From Flammeovirgaceae bacterium UBA4659 (GTDB taxonomy: Bacteria > Bacteroidota > Bacteroidia > Cytophagales > Cyclobacteriaceae), in contig DHLV01000182.1 in NCBI GenBank assembly GCA_002405445.1, positions 9,603 through 15,268 on the forward strand: a stretch of DNA of 5,666 bases, read 5' to 3'. Position 1 is the first letter of the stretch; each line of letters starts with the position of its first letter. The position numbers and the translations under genes were made by a program. The notes beneath the pieces are model-generated. The model was given only the letters and a program-made list of their open reading frames with translations. It was not told the origin of the DNA and ran no database searches. Positions 1 to 5,666 of the stretch are shown one piece after another.

Positions 1-809
1 TCCGCAAAAGCAGGCACAACATTGGGCGCCTCGCCACCGCGGGTAATCACATAATGGATTCTCGTTTTTTCGTTCACATGTTCGCGCAACATGTTTACCA
101 TTGCATTCATGGCTTCCACCCCATCCAATGCGGAGCGCCCGCGCTCGGGTGAACCAGCCGCATGGCTTGCCACGCCATAGAAGCGAAACTTTCCAGATTT
201 ATTTGCCAGCGCACCGCTGCCAAAACTGGCAGAGTTTATTGCCCCAGGGTGCCAATGAAAAACCAAATCCACATTTTTGAAAAATCCATCACGCACCATG
301 TACACTTTTCCAGATCCGCCTTCTTCTGCAGGGCAACCGTAAAACTTAATGGTGCCCGATTTTTTATTAGCTACCAACCAATTTTTTACCGCAATGGCCG
401 CTGCCGCAGATGCTGTGCCAAACAAATGATGACCACAGGCATGCCCGGCCTTCTGGCCAACAATCGGTTTTAGTTCTGGCACCGCCTCTTGCGAAACTCC
501 CGGCAACGCATCAAACTCTCCCAACACGGCTATCACAGGCTTGCCAGAACCAGCAGTCGCAATAAATGCAGTAGGTTCACCGGCCACACCTGCTTCAATG
601 GTGAAGCCCGCATCTTTCAATGTCTGCTGCAACAAGGCAGAACTTTTCTCTTCTTGATAGCCCACTTCGGCAAAGCCCCAAATCTTTTTGGCTGTAGTAG
701 CATAGAGTTCTTGCTTTTCGTCAATGAATTGAATAGCCTCTTTTTTGGTGGTTTGGGCAACTGCTAAGGTTGACAGCAAGGCAAAAAGAGAAATGCAGAC
801 GGATTTCAT
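1..809 (-). CDS. Secreted M20-family (AbgB-like) amidohydrolase, C-terminal part beyond the left edge
   Basis: Translating the minus strand from the ATG at 809-807 gives 269 residues without a stop up to the window edge. Residues 1-18 form a signal peptide (basic start, hydrophobic core, AVA|Q cleavage), so the enzyme is probably periplasmic or exported. Motifs seen: GEFDALPG (97-104), AGHACGHHLFGT (121-132, with C125 and H127 at the usual M20D metal-ligand positions), PAEEGGSGK (160-168, with the catalytic/ligand Glu pair E162-E163), HWHP (185-188), and VASHAAGSP (213-221) of the lid/dimerisation domain. The order and wording of these motifs closely follow E. coli AbgB, which with AbgA cleaves p-aminobenzoyl-glutamate, a folate breakdown product. 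AbgB is about 480 residues and cytosolic, so a little over half is visible here and the signal peptide is a difference. No AbgA partner is in the window. The true substrate could be another N-acyl amino acid. The start is fixed by the signal peptide; there is no Shine-Dalgarno site. The family call is firm; the substrate is inference. Confidence 0.93.
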   Translation of the reverse strand, partial: MKSVCISLFALLSTLAVAQTTKKEAIQFIDEKQELYATTAKKIWGFAEVGYQEEKSSALLQQTLKDAGFTIEAGVAGEPTAFIATAGSGKPVIAVLGEFDALPGVSQEAVPELKPIVGQKAGHACGHHLFGTASAAAAIAVKNWLVANKKSGTIKFYGCPAEEGGSGKVYMVRDGFFKNVDLVFHWHPGAINSASFGSGALANKSGKFRFYGVASHAAGSPERGRSALDGVEAMNAMVNMLREHVNEKTRIHYVITRGGEAPNVVPAFA

Positions 810-905
810 TTTGTTTTTTCGACCAATTTAAAAATTTCCATCACTGTAAAGAATACCATTTATCAAATGTTTCACTAATTTGGAGCTAGCCTAACCCCAT
901 AGATT
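810..905. promoter_or_regulatory. Divergent intergenic region with weak promoter candidates
   Basis: This AT-rich gap separates the start codons of the minus-strand M20 hydrolase and the plus-strand lipoprotein, so it must hold both their promoters unless one is transcribed from elsewhere. On the plus strand TAATTTGG (876-883) resembles the Bacteroidota -7 box TAnnTTTG but is one T short, and no TTG lies at the expected upstream distance. On the minus strand TAAATTGG, near 826-833, is a similar imperfect match. Neither start codon has a Shine-Dalgarno site, as is usual in this phylum. I see no clear operator palindrome. Confidence 0.3.
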
Positions 906-1481
906 ATGAAAAGAACAATACCATTAACATGTTTATTTTTTTTAGTCATAAGTTGCTCAACTTATCAAAAGCTTGAATTAAAACCCGGAAGTAACACGAG
1001 AAATATACATATCGACTTTCAAATAGATCAATCCATCCCAAGTTACATATCAAATGAACTGAATAGCCGCCTTGATCAATTCATAACAGATTACAATTCA
1101 AGAAGAAATAGATTTAAGATTGACCGCGAATCCGGTTCGTTAAACACGCTTACCATTAAAGTGCAGGCCGTGCAACTGGTTACTAAACAGCAACAAACTG
1201 CTGGGGTCATTGTAAGTTTAATCGGGTTTTCAATTCCGTTCGTCATGGTTGCTAGCGGCTCAAGGTTTTATTTTGTTTTTTGGTATTTTCCAAGATCATC
1301 TTCGATCTCTGAAATTACACTTTCAGAAGATATCAATGGTATGCGAACTAAAACAATACAGCGACTGGTTTCATCTCCTGGTTTTTTAAAGAGCCCCGAA
1401 AGGCAAGTGGTGAAGCACGGCAAACACTTTTCAAAGGCACTAGCCCAGCTATTGCAAGAGCTGGAAAGAAGTACCCGTTAA
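906..1481 (+). CDS. Small lipoprotein of unknown function
   Basis: The 191-residue product begins with a lipoprotein signal: a basic start, a hydrophobic stretch, and lipobox V14-I15-S16-C17. Cys17 would be the lipidated residue, which places the protein in the outer or inner membrane facing the periplasm. Residues about 25-95 look like a mixed alpha/beta domain. Residues about 99-128 form a long hydrophobic, aromatic-rich segment (GVIVSLIGFSIPF followed by FYFVFWYF) that could be a membrane hairpin or a buried core. The tail (about 160-191) is basic and helical. I do not recognise the family. The coding sequence is AT-rich: bases 961-1080 are about 34% G+C by hand count, against 58% at 4381-4440, which may reflect transfer or relaxed selection. 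The gene starts 96 bp from the divergent M20 gene and ends 76 bp before the co-directional amidohydrolase, with which it may share a transcript. The ATG at 906 is chosen because it opens the signal peptide directly. Confidence 0.85.
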   Translation: MKRTIPLTCLFFLVISCSTYQKLELKPGSNTRNIHIDFQIDQSIPSYISNELNSRLDQFITDYNSRRNRFKIDRESGSLNTLTIKVQAVQLVTKQQQTAGVIVSLIGFSIPFVMVASGSRFYFVFWYFPRSSSISEITLSEDINGMRTKTIQRLVSSPGFLKSPERQVVKHGKHFSKALAQLLQELERSTR

Positions 1482-1557
1482 TTCTGAGCCGTTCAAATAA
1501 ATTTAAGCGTTGGACTGATTGTTATCGCTATTTTTATTGAGAATCAACTACAAAGTT

Positions 1558-3147
1558 ATGAAAACAAATTTTTGCACACTTGCAATGTTCTTGGTGATTT
1601 CAATTACAGGCCATGCCCAACGCGAAATCAAAAAAGCACCAGAGGTTAAAGAGGGTGACGGCCCTTTCGCGAAACTTATTATTCGCGGTGTGATGTTGAT
1701 TGATGGAACGGGAGCTCCACCCGTGGGGCCTGTTGATATTGTGGTGAAGCAAAACCGCATTGCGAACATTGTGAGCATTGGGCTGCCCACACCGGGTATG
1801 GCAAGTGAAGGCAACCGACCCAGGCTAGAACCGGGCGGCAAAGAACTCAACTGCGAGGGCATGTACCTAATGCCCGGATTTGTGGACATGCATGGCCATA
1901 TCGGTGGAGGGCAAGCTCCTAATGCGGAATATGTTTTTAAACTTTGGATGAGCCACGGCATTACCACCGTGCGCGACCCTGCCTGCGGCAATGGGCTGGA
2001 GTGGGTGCTCGACCAAAAAAGCAAAAGCGAAAAAAATCTCATCACTGCTCCGCGCATCAAGGCTTACACTGTTTTTGGGCAGGGTAGCAAAGAAGCCATT
2101 ACCAGCGCAGCACAAGCACGGGCGTGGGTAAACGACAATAAACTGAAAGGTGCTGACGGCATCAAGTTTTTTGGTGCCGCACCGGAAGTGATGGACGCAG
2201 CGTTGCGCGAAAACAAAAGAATCGGGCTGCGCTCGGCATGCCATCACGCGCAGTTAGGTGTTGCCCGTTGGAATGTGATGCACTCTGCCAAAGCGGGGCT
2301 CACCACCATGGAACATTGGTACGGATTGCCCGAAGCACTGCTTGCCAATTCGACACTGCAGAATTACCCCCTGTCTTACAATTATTCAAATGAACAACAT
2401 CGGTTTGAAGAAGCCGGACGATTGTGGAAGCAAACCGCAGCGCCATACACACCCAAGTGGAACGCTGTAATGGATTCATTATTGGCATTGGGGTTTACAC
2501 TCGACCCAACTTTTAACATTTACGAAGCCACGCGCGACTTGCACAAGGCACGCAGGCAAGAGTGGCATGAGTTATACACGCTGCCCCAGTTGTGGGCATT
2601 TTTTCAGCCCAATCGAGTAGCACATGGTTCATTTTGGTTTAGTTGGGGCACAGAGCAGGAAGTGGCATGGAAAGAAAATTACCGCTTGTGGATGACGTTT
2701 GTCAACGAGTACAAGAACCGCGGTGGCCGCGTGACGGTAGGCACCGACTCTGGTTTCATTTTTCAACTGTACGGATTCTCATTTGTGCGTGAAATGGAAT
2801 TGCTGCGCGAAGCCGGCTTTCACCCGCTCGAAATCATACGCTCGGCAACACTGTATGGCGCGCAGGCGCTGGGGATGGATAAAGAAATCGGCTCGGTGGA
2901 AATTGGGAAACTGGCCGATTTCGTCATCACTGATGTAAATCCACTCGAAAACCTGCAAGCCCTGAACGGGATGGGGGCCATTAAGTTGACAGATGACAAC
3001 AAGGTGCAGCGGGTGGGTGGTGTAAAATACACCGTAAAAGATGGCATTGTGTACAATGCCAAAAAACTGCTGGCTGATGTAAAGAAGATTGTAGATGACG
3101 AAAAAGCAAAGGCCGGCTTTGTGATGAAGCAACCGGGGTTGGACTGA
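1558..3147 (+). CDS. Secreted metal-dependent amidohydrolase (imidazolonepropionase / Xaa-Pro dipeptidase-like)
   Basis: This is a complete 529-residue enzyme of the TIM-barrel amidohydrolase superfamily. The ATG at 1558 is preferred over an in-frame TTG at 1519 because residues 1-20 then form a clean signal peptide ending GHA|Q. A small beta-domain near the N-terminus (RGVMLIDGTGAPP, about 44-56) leads to the metal-site motif FVDMHGHIGG with H112 and H114. Next come GADGIKFFG with K203, the likely carboxylated bridging lysine, ACHHAQ (H229, or less likely H230), TTMEHWYG with H253, and VTVGTDSG with D397, the catalytic aspartate. So all five usual ligands of a binuclear site are present. The family ending LADFVITDVNPLENL, about 452-466, is also intact. 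Relatives hydrolyse dipeptides such as Xaa-Pro, imidazolones or other cyclic amides; the substrate here cannot be read from sequence. The 144-residue span between H253 and D397 seems long for the group and includes an aromatic-rich part (QLWAFFQPNRVAHGSFWFSW). The enzyme probably acts in the periplasm. Confidence 0.93.
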   Translation: MKTNFCTLAMFLVISITGHAQREIKKAPEVKEGDGPFAKLIIRGVMLIDGTGAPPVGPVDIVVKQNRIANIVSIGLPTPGMASEGNRPRLEPGGKELNCEGMYLMPGFVDMHGHIGGGQAPNAEYVFKLWMSHGITTVRDPACGNGLEWVLDQKSKSEKNLITAPRIKAYTVFGQGSKEAITSAAQARAWVNDNKLKGADGIKFFGAAPEVMDAALRENKRIGLRSACHHAQLGVARWNVMHSAKAGLTTMEHWYGLPEALLANSTLQNYPLSYNYSNEQHRFEEAGRLWKQTAAPYTPKWNAVMDSLLALGFTLDPTFNIYEATRDLHKARRQEWHELYTLPQLWAFFQPNRVAHGSFWFSWGTEQEVAWKENYRLWMTFVNEYKNRGGRVTVGTDSGFIFQLYGFSFVREMELLREAGFHPLEIIRSATLYGAQALGMDKEIGSVEIGKLADFVITDVNPLENLQALNGMGAIKLTDDNKVQRVGGVKYTVKDGIVYNAKKLLADVKKIVDDEKAKAGFVMKQPGLD

Positions 3148-3205
3148 TTCCTGCTTTTTTAGACCTCGTTTTCATAACACGCTGCTCAATTCTTCCTGAA
3201 TAGCG

Positions 3206-3217
3206 AAATCGCGATTT
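3206..3217. repeat. Perfect 12-bp palindrome AAATCGCGATTT
   Basis: Each half is the exact reverse complement of the other. The overlapping GCGA-AA-TCGC (3203-3212) could form only a tiny four-pair hairpin. It lies about 67 bp upstream of the predicted -33 element, which is a possible place for a regulator-binding site, but there is only one copy in the sequence I checked. It is too short for a terminator. A chance origin is quite possible. Confidence 0.25.
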
Positions 3218-3272
3218 TGTGCCAAATAGTATGTTTTCGCCATCGAACTGACAAAATCTGCATTTTTATTAC

Positions 3273-3306
3273 TTGCGTACGCTGGAGTAGAATTTAGTTA
3301 CTTTTG
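3273..3306 (+). promoter_or_regulatory. Bacteroidota-type sigma promoter for the surface protein
   Basis: TACTTTTG at 3299-3306 matches the Bacteroidota -7 consensus TAnnTTTG exactly. A TTG at 3273-3275 lies 23 bp upstream, at the upper end of the accepted 17-23 bp spacing for the -33 element. Transcription would start roughly at 3312-3315, giving a leader of about 20 nt before the ATG at 3334. The leader ends in an A-rich run (AAGAAAAAAT) with no Shine-Dalgarno site, which fits translation initiation in this phylum. It suggests that the large gene is transcribed on its own. Confidence 0.55.
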
Positions 3307-3333
3307 ACAGGCAATTCTGATTCAAGAAAAAAT

Positions 3334-5666
3334 ATGGGAAAGAACACCCTACCAAAATTACCTGCCATACTCTTGTATTTTGTTGGCCTGTGGACGAGCG
3401 AAGCGTTGGGTCAAAACACGCTGGATGGTATCGGCCTTACATCGGCCAACCCCGCAACAGTTGCGTATTCTTTGCGCAGGCTAAGTTCAAGCTATGCGGG
3501 GCCAGCCATCCAGGTGCGCAGGAACAGCGACAACACCACTCAGGATATCGGCTTCACGGCAGGCGGTGATTTGAACCAGGCCGCGCTACTGGCTTTTGTC
3601 GGAACGGGAAATGGATTTGTTTCCATCTGGTACGACCAGAGCGGAAACGGCAGAAACCTCACCGCGACTTCCACAAACCGTCAGCCTTCTATCGTAACTG
3701 CCGGTGTGGTGAATGTGCGGAACGCCCGGCCTGCCGTTGTATTTGATGGCACTGACGATCAATTGAGGAACACGTCCTTCCCAACGACCGGATTTACCGG
3801 ATTTTCCGCAAGCATTCTGGCTTCCTGGACCACAGTGGGTTCCACCATTGGCAACATTCAGGTACTATTTGATAACAATCACACCAACTCACAGGGGTTT
3901 GTTTTTCAGGATCGTCCTGATCTTGCCAACCGGCCCATCACCCTGGGGACCAACGCGGGTGGCGTGGCCGATGTGATCACCACTGGCAATGGCACGTTGC
4001 GGTTGCTCACCCTGGTAACGGATGCCACCACGGTGAAGGGTTACAGAGATGGCCTCCTCATTTCGACCACTCCAAGAACGGGCGCATTCGTATTGACCAA
4101 TATTCTTTCTGTTGGAGCATGGGCAAACGGACCATCGCGGTTTATGAACGGAAGCATACACGAGGTTTATATCTTTGGTGACGCTCTGACAGATACCAAC
4201 CAACAGGCGCTGGAAACCAACCAGGTCTGTTACTATAATGTTCCACCTTCGATTACACTGAGTACGATTCCGGCTGTCCCCCCAAATTCAGCTTCAGCAT
4301 CAATTCCGTACACTGCCACCACGCTCAACCCCACCACATACAGCATCGCCTGGAATGCGGCCGCCCTGGCAGCAGGCTTTGCGAATGTGACTGACGCGCC
4401 ATTGCCGGCAAGCCCTATTTCAGTAACCCTGCCCACACCTACCGCTGCCGGTGGTGTTTTCAACGGCACCTTAATTGTAAAAAATGCGTGCGGGGTGTCA
4501 AGTGTTAATTACCCGATCACCATCCGCATCCTCAACCCGATTTTGGGCACCACACACTTTGCCCAGGCGGCTTATTCCGTCAGGCGAATTGCTGCGGCCT
4601 ACACCGGGCCGGCCATCCGCGTGAGGCGAAGCAGCGACAACGCAACCCAAGACATCGGCTTCACCGCGGGTGGGGATTTAGATCAAGCTGCTTTGCTTGC
4701 CTTTGTGGGAGGTGGTAATGGATTTGTAAACATCTGGTACGACCAAAGTGGTAACGCCCGCGATGCGGTGCAAAACACCCTTGCCAACCAACCCCGTATT
4801 GTGAATGCAGGAGTTGTTGATTTGGCCAACACACGTCCTACGCTCACCTTATCGGGAGAGCAAAACATGGTCTCTGCAGTTACCAATGCGCAAGCTGTTG
4901 GCAACGGTATTACGGCTACATTTTCATCAGTGTTCAGAACAAATAATGGAGTACAACAATCTTTAATTTCCGGCAATGGAAATGAATACAATATACATGC
5001 GCCTTGGAGCGATGGCAACACTTACTTCGATGTAGGCGATGCCGGATCGGGCAGGATTGCCGGACCACTGAGTTGGAATGCCTTATCCTCCGGCACTTTC
5101 ATAAGAAACGGAGCCATTGCCGAGGTGTACAAAAATGGCGTCAACTCATTCAACAGCAACTCCAGAAACACCTCTTTCACCTTCAGCAACAGCAACATCT
5201 TCTTGTTCTCTTACAGCAATAGTACATTCTTCACGCAGGGCATTGTTCCTGAGATGATACTCTTCTCCACCGCGCTTTCGTCTTCTAACAGAATCTCGAT
5301 TGAGCTGAATCAAGACTGCTATTATAATTTAGGCGTAGTCTCCAATTACGTTGAATGGCGCGTGCAGGGAACACCAGTTATATCAGCTTGTAACACTGTG
5401 GATGAAGAAGTGAGATGGAGACTCACAGACCTGGTGAACACGCAGGCCACGGGCAATAACCTGACCAAGATTCAGGCCGGAGGCAGTTGGAACGGTGGCG
5501 CAGCGTCTTTTAATACGGTGGCCAACAACGGCTACTTCCAGTTTACGGCAACGGAGACCAACACCGATCGTATGGTTGGCCTCAGCACCACCAACGCCAA
5601 TGCCGACTGGACATCCATCCAGTATGCGGTGTATCTGCGCAGCAATGCGCAGTGGGAAGTGCGGCA
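3334..5666 (+). CDS. Large secreted modular protein with tandem arabinofuranosidase-B-like/LamG-like domains, C-terminus beyond the right edge
   Basis: From the ATG at 3334 one frame stays open for 777 codons to the window end. Residues 1-26 look like a signal peptide (hydrophobic ILLYFVGLW, cleavage near ALG|Q). Modules in order: (a) about 43-302, an AbfB/LamG-like domain with YSLRRLS, GPAIQVRR, DIGFTAGGDL, IWYDQSGN, RPAVVFDG and terminal CYYN; (b) about 303-402, a PKD/Ig-like domain with NGTLIVKNACG; (c) about 412-665, a second AbfB/LamG-like domain with the same motifs; (d) from about 671, the start of another beta-rich module (NNLTKIQAGGSWNGGAA, FTATETNTDRMVGLS). The WYDQSG block is typical of the GH54 alpha-L-arabinofuranosidase catalytic family and of LamG-like modules in Bacteroidota surface proteins. 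I see no adjacent Cys-Cys pair like that in the fungal GH54 structure, so binding or adhesion to polysaccharide is as likely as catalysis. Such proteins often end in a type IX secretion sorting domain; that end is not visible. Residues 601-632 are rich in Asn, Ser and Phe. Architecture is clear; function is inference. Confidence 0.93.
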   Translation, partial: MGKNTLPKLPAILLYFVGLWTSEALGQNTLDGIGLTSANPATVAYSLRRLSSSYAGPAIQVRRNSDNTTQDIGFTAGGDLNQAALLAFVGTGNGFVSIWYDQSGNGRNLTATSTNRQPSIVTAGVVNVRNARPAVVFDGTDDQLRNTSFPTTGFTGFSASILASWTTVGSTIGNIQVLFDNNHTNSQGFVFQDRPDLANRPITLGTNAGGVADVITTGNGTLRLLTLVTDATTVKGYRDGLLISTTPRTGAFVLTNILSVGAWANGPSRFMNGSIHEVYIFGDALTDTNQQALETNQVCYYNVPPSITLSTIPAVPPNSASASIPYTATTLNPTTYSIAWNAAALAAGFANVTDAPLPASPISVTLPTPTAAGGVFNGTLIVKNACGVSSVNYPITIRILNPILGTTHFAQAAYSVRRIAAAYTGPAIRVRRSSDNATQDIGFTAGGDLDQAALLAFVGGGNGFVNIWYDQSGNARDAVQNTLANQPRIVNAGVVDLANTRPTLTLSGEQNMVSAVTNAQAVGNGITATFSSVFRTNNGVQQSLISGNGNEYNIHAPWSDGNTYFDVGDAGSGRIAGPLSWNALSSGTFIRNGAIAEVYKNGVNSFNSNSRNTSFTFSNSNIFLFSYSNSTFFTQGIVPEMILFSTALSSSNRISIELNQDCYYNLGVVSNYVEWRVQGTPVISACNTVDEEVRWRLTDLVNTQATGNNLTKIQAGGSWNGGAASFNTVANNGYFQFTATETNTDRMVGLSTTNANADWTSIQYAVYLRSNAQWEVR
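3460..4239 (+). repeat. AbfB/LamG-like module, copy 1 (residues about 43-302)
   Basis: This is the first of two homologous coding modules in the large secreted protein. It begins at VAYSLRRL and ends at NQVCYYN. Its first part (residues 43-110) matches copy 2 at roughly three quarters of positions with no gap, at a constant offset of 369 residues. The later part, about 150-290, is a LamG/concanavalin-like beta-sandwich by pattern (for example LRLLTLVTD, VKGYRDGLL, SIHEVYIFGDAL) and is hard to align with copy 2. At DNA level CATCTGGTACGACCA (3624-3638) recurs exactly in copy 2. Confidence 0.85.
4240..4539 (+). other. PKD/Ig-like spacer domain (residues about 303-402)
   Basis: This stretch of about 100 residues separates the two AbfB/LamG-like modules. 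The pattern PPSITLSTIPAVPPNSA, TYSIAWNAAALAAGF, ASPISVTLPTP and NGTLIVKNACGVSS-NYPITIRI is typical of Bacteroidota beta-sandwich repeats often labelled PKD-like. The usual role is as a stalk or spacer. A single Cys (C386) is present, whereas relatives often have a Cys pair. Confidence 0.7.
4567..5328 (+). repeat. AbfB/LamG-like module, copy 2 (residues about 412-665)
   Basis: This is the second homologous module, from AAYSVRRI to NQDCYYN. Shared landmarks with copy 1 are GPAI-VRR, TQDIGFTAGGDL, QAALLAFVG, IWYDQSGN, QP-IV-AGVV and RP. DNA at 4731-4745 repeats 3624-3638 exactly. The beta-sandwich half has diverged strongly and contains an Asn/Ser/Phe-rich stretch (about 601-632). Codon choice differs from copy 1 even where the amino acids agree (for example GACCAAAGTGGT against GACCAGAGCGGA), so the duplication is old. 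Confidence 0.85.
5344..5666 (+). other. Start of a further beta-rich module (residues about 671-777), truncated by the edge
   Basis: After the second AbfB/LamG-like copy the chain enters a segment with VEWRV, EEVRWRLTDLVN, NNLTKIQAGGSWNGGAA, FQFTATETNTDRMVGLS and IQYAVYLRSNAQWEV. This NxLTK...W..GAAS...F.ATET...RM.GLS...Y.IYL pattern recurs in Bacteroidota surface and cell-wall-associated proteins and is probably a carbohydrate-binding or lectin-like beta-sandwich. I recognise the pattern but cannot give a family accession. The end lies outside the window. Confidence 0.6.

Larger units (their letters stand above)
3148..3333. other. Intergenic region between the amidohydrolase and the surface protein
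   Basis: No reading frame of note is present. The stretch contains a 12-bp perfect palindrome (3206-3217) and, near its right end, a Bacteroidota-type promoter listed separately. I found no hairpin followed by a T-run that would serve as a convincing intrinsic terminator for the upstream gene; the T6 run at 3155-3160 lacks a stem. Confidence 0.6.

Noticed and set aside
162..767. Two plus-strand reading frames of 103 and 92 codons (162-473 and 489-767)
   Set aside because: They lie wholly inside the minus-strand M20 hydrolase, whose motifs are unmistakable, and their Cys/Arg-rich translations resemble no protein family.
1510..1536. Possible promoter TTG-N16-TATTTTTA ahead of the amidohydrolase
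   Set aside because: The spacing is below the usual 17-23 bp and the last base of the -7 box does not match, so it is too weak to list as a feature.
1519..1557. Upstream TTG start adding 13 residues to the amidohydrolase
   Set aside because: The ATG at 1558 gives a normal signal peptide, and the extension would bury it behind an atypical N-terminus.
1548..2247. Minus-strand frames of 170 and 126 codons opposite the amidohydrolase
   Set aside because: They are antisense to conserved catalytic motifs of a real gene and show no domain pattern; they follow from its codon bias.
2300..3175. Several shorter minus-strand frames over the 3' half of the amidohydrolase
   Set aside because: They overlap one another and the real coding frame, with no recognisable motif or promoter.
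3203..3219. Possible intrinsic terminator after the amidohydrolase
   Set aside because: The hairpin has only four base pairs and is followed by a short GATTTTG, not a T-run after a stable stem.
3889..5021. Minus-strand frames of 78-112 codons opposite the large surface protein
   Set aside because: The plus strand has an uninterrupted 777-codon frame with clear repeated domains across all of them.
5004..5222. Plus-strand 72-codon frame ending in a Gln/Leu-rich stretch
   Set aside because: It is an out-of-frame reading of the Asn/Ser-rich low-complexity part of the large protein, where AAC/AGC codons read as Gln codons in the shifted frame.

Overview
The window looks like a chromosomal piece of a Bacteroidota genome, probably of the Cytophagales type. 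Four things point there: start codons preceded by A/T-rich sequence instead of Shine-Dalgarno sites, an exact Bacteroidota -7 promoter box (TAnnTTTG) ahead of the last gene, signal peptides of the '...A-Q' kind, and a large modular surface protein of a style common in gliding or type IX-secreting Bacteroidota. The phylum is a fairly safe inference; anything narrower is a guess.

Layout: (1) 1-809, minus strand, cut by the left edge: a secreted M20-family zinc amidohydrolase resembling AbgB (p-aminobenzoyl-glutamate hydrolase subunit B). (2) 810-905: a short divergent intergenic region. (3) 906-1481, plus: a small AT-rich lipoprotein of unknown function. (4) 1558-3147, plus: a complete secreted metal-dependent amidohydrolase of the imidazolonepropionase / Xaa-Pro dipeptidase-like group. 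(5) 3148-3333: an intergenic region with a good Bacteroidota promoter. (6) 3334-5666, plus, open through the right edge: a long exported protein with two copies of an arabinofuranosidase-B-like/LamG-like module, a PKD/Ig-like module between them, and the start of a further beta-rich module. The two edge-crossing genes (1 and 6) were found by translating the sequence directly; together they cover more than half of the window.

All four proteins carry export signals, so the region is devoted to the periplasm and cell surface. The two hydrolases are unrelated folds (M20 versus TIM-barrel amidohydrolase superfamily) on opposite strands, and nothing proves that they share a pathway. The lipoprotein and the TIM-barrel hydrolase are co-directional with a 76-bp gap and could be co-transcribed. 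The large protein has its own promoter and is probably an independent unit. I see no RNA genes, CRISPR array, insertion sequence or phage gene. The most notable content is the modular surface protein. I see no convincing new multi-gene system.
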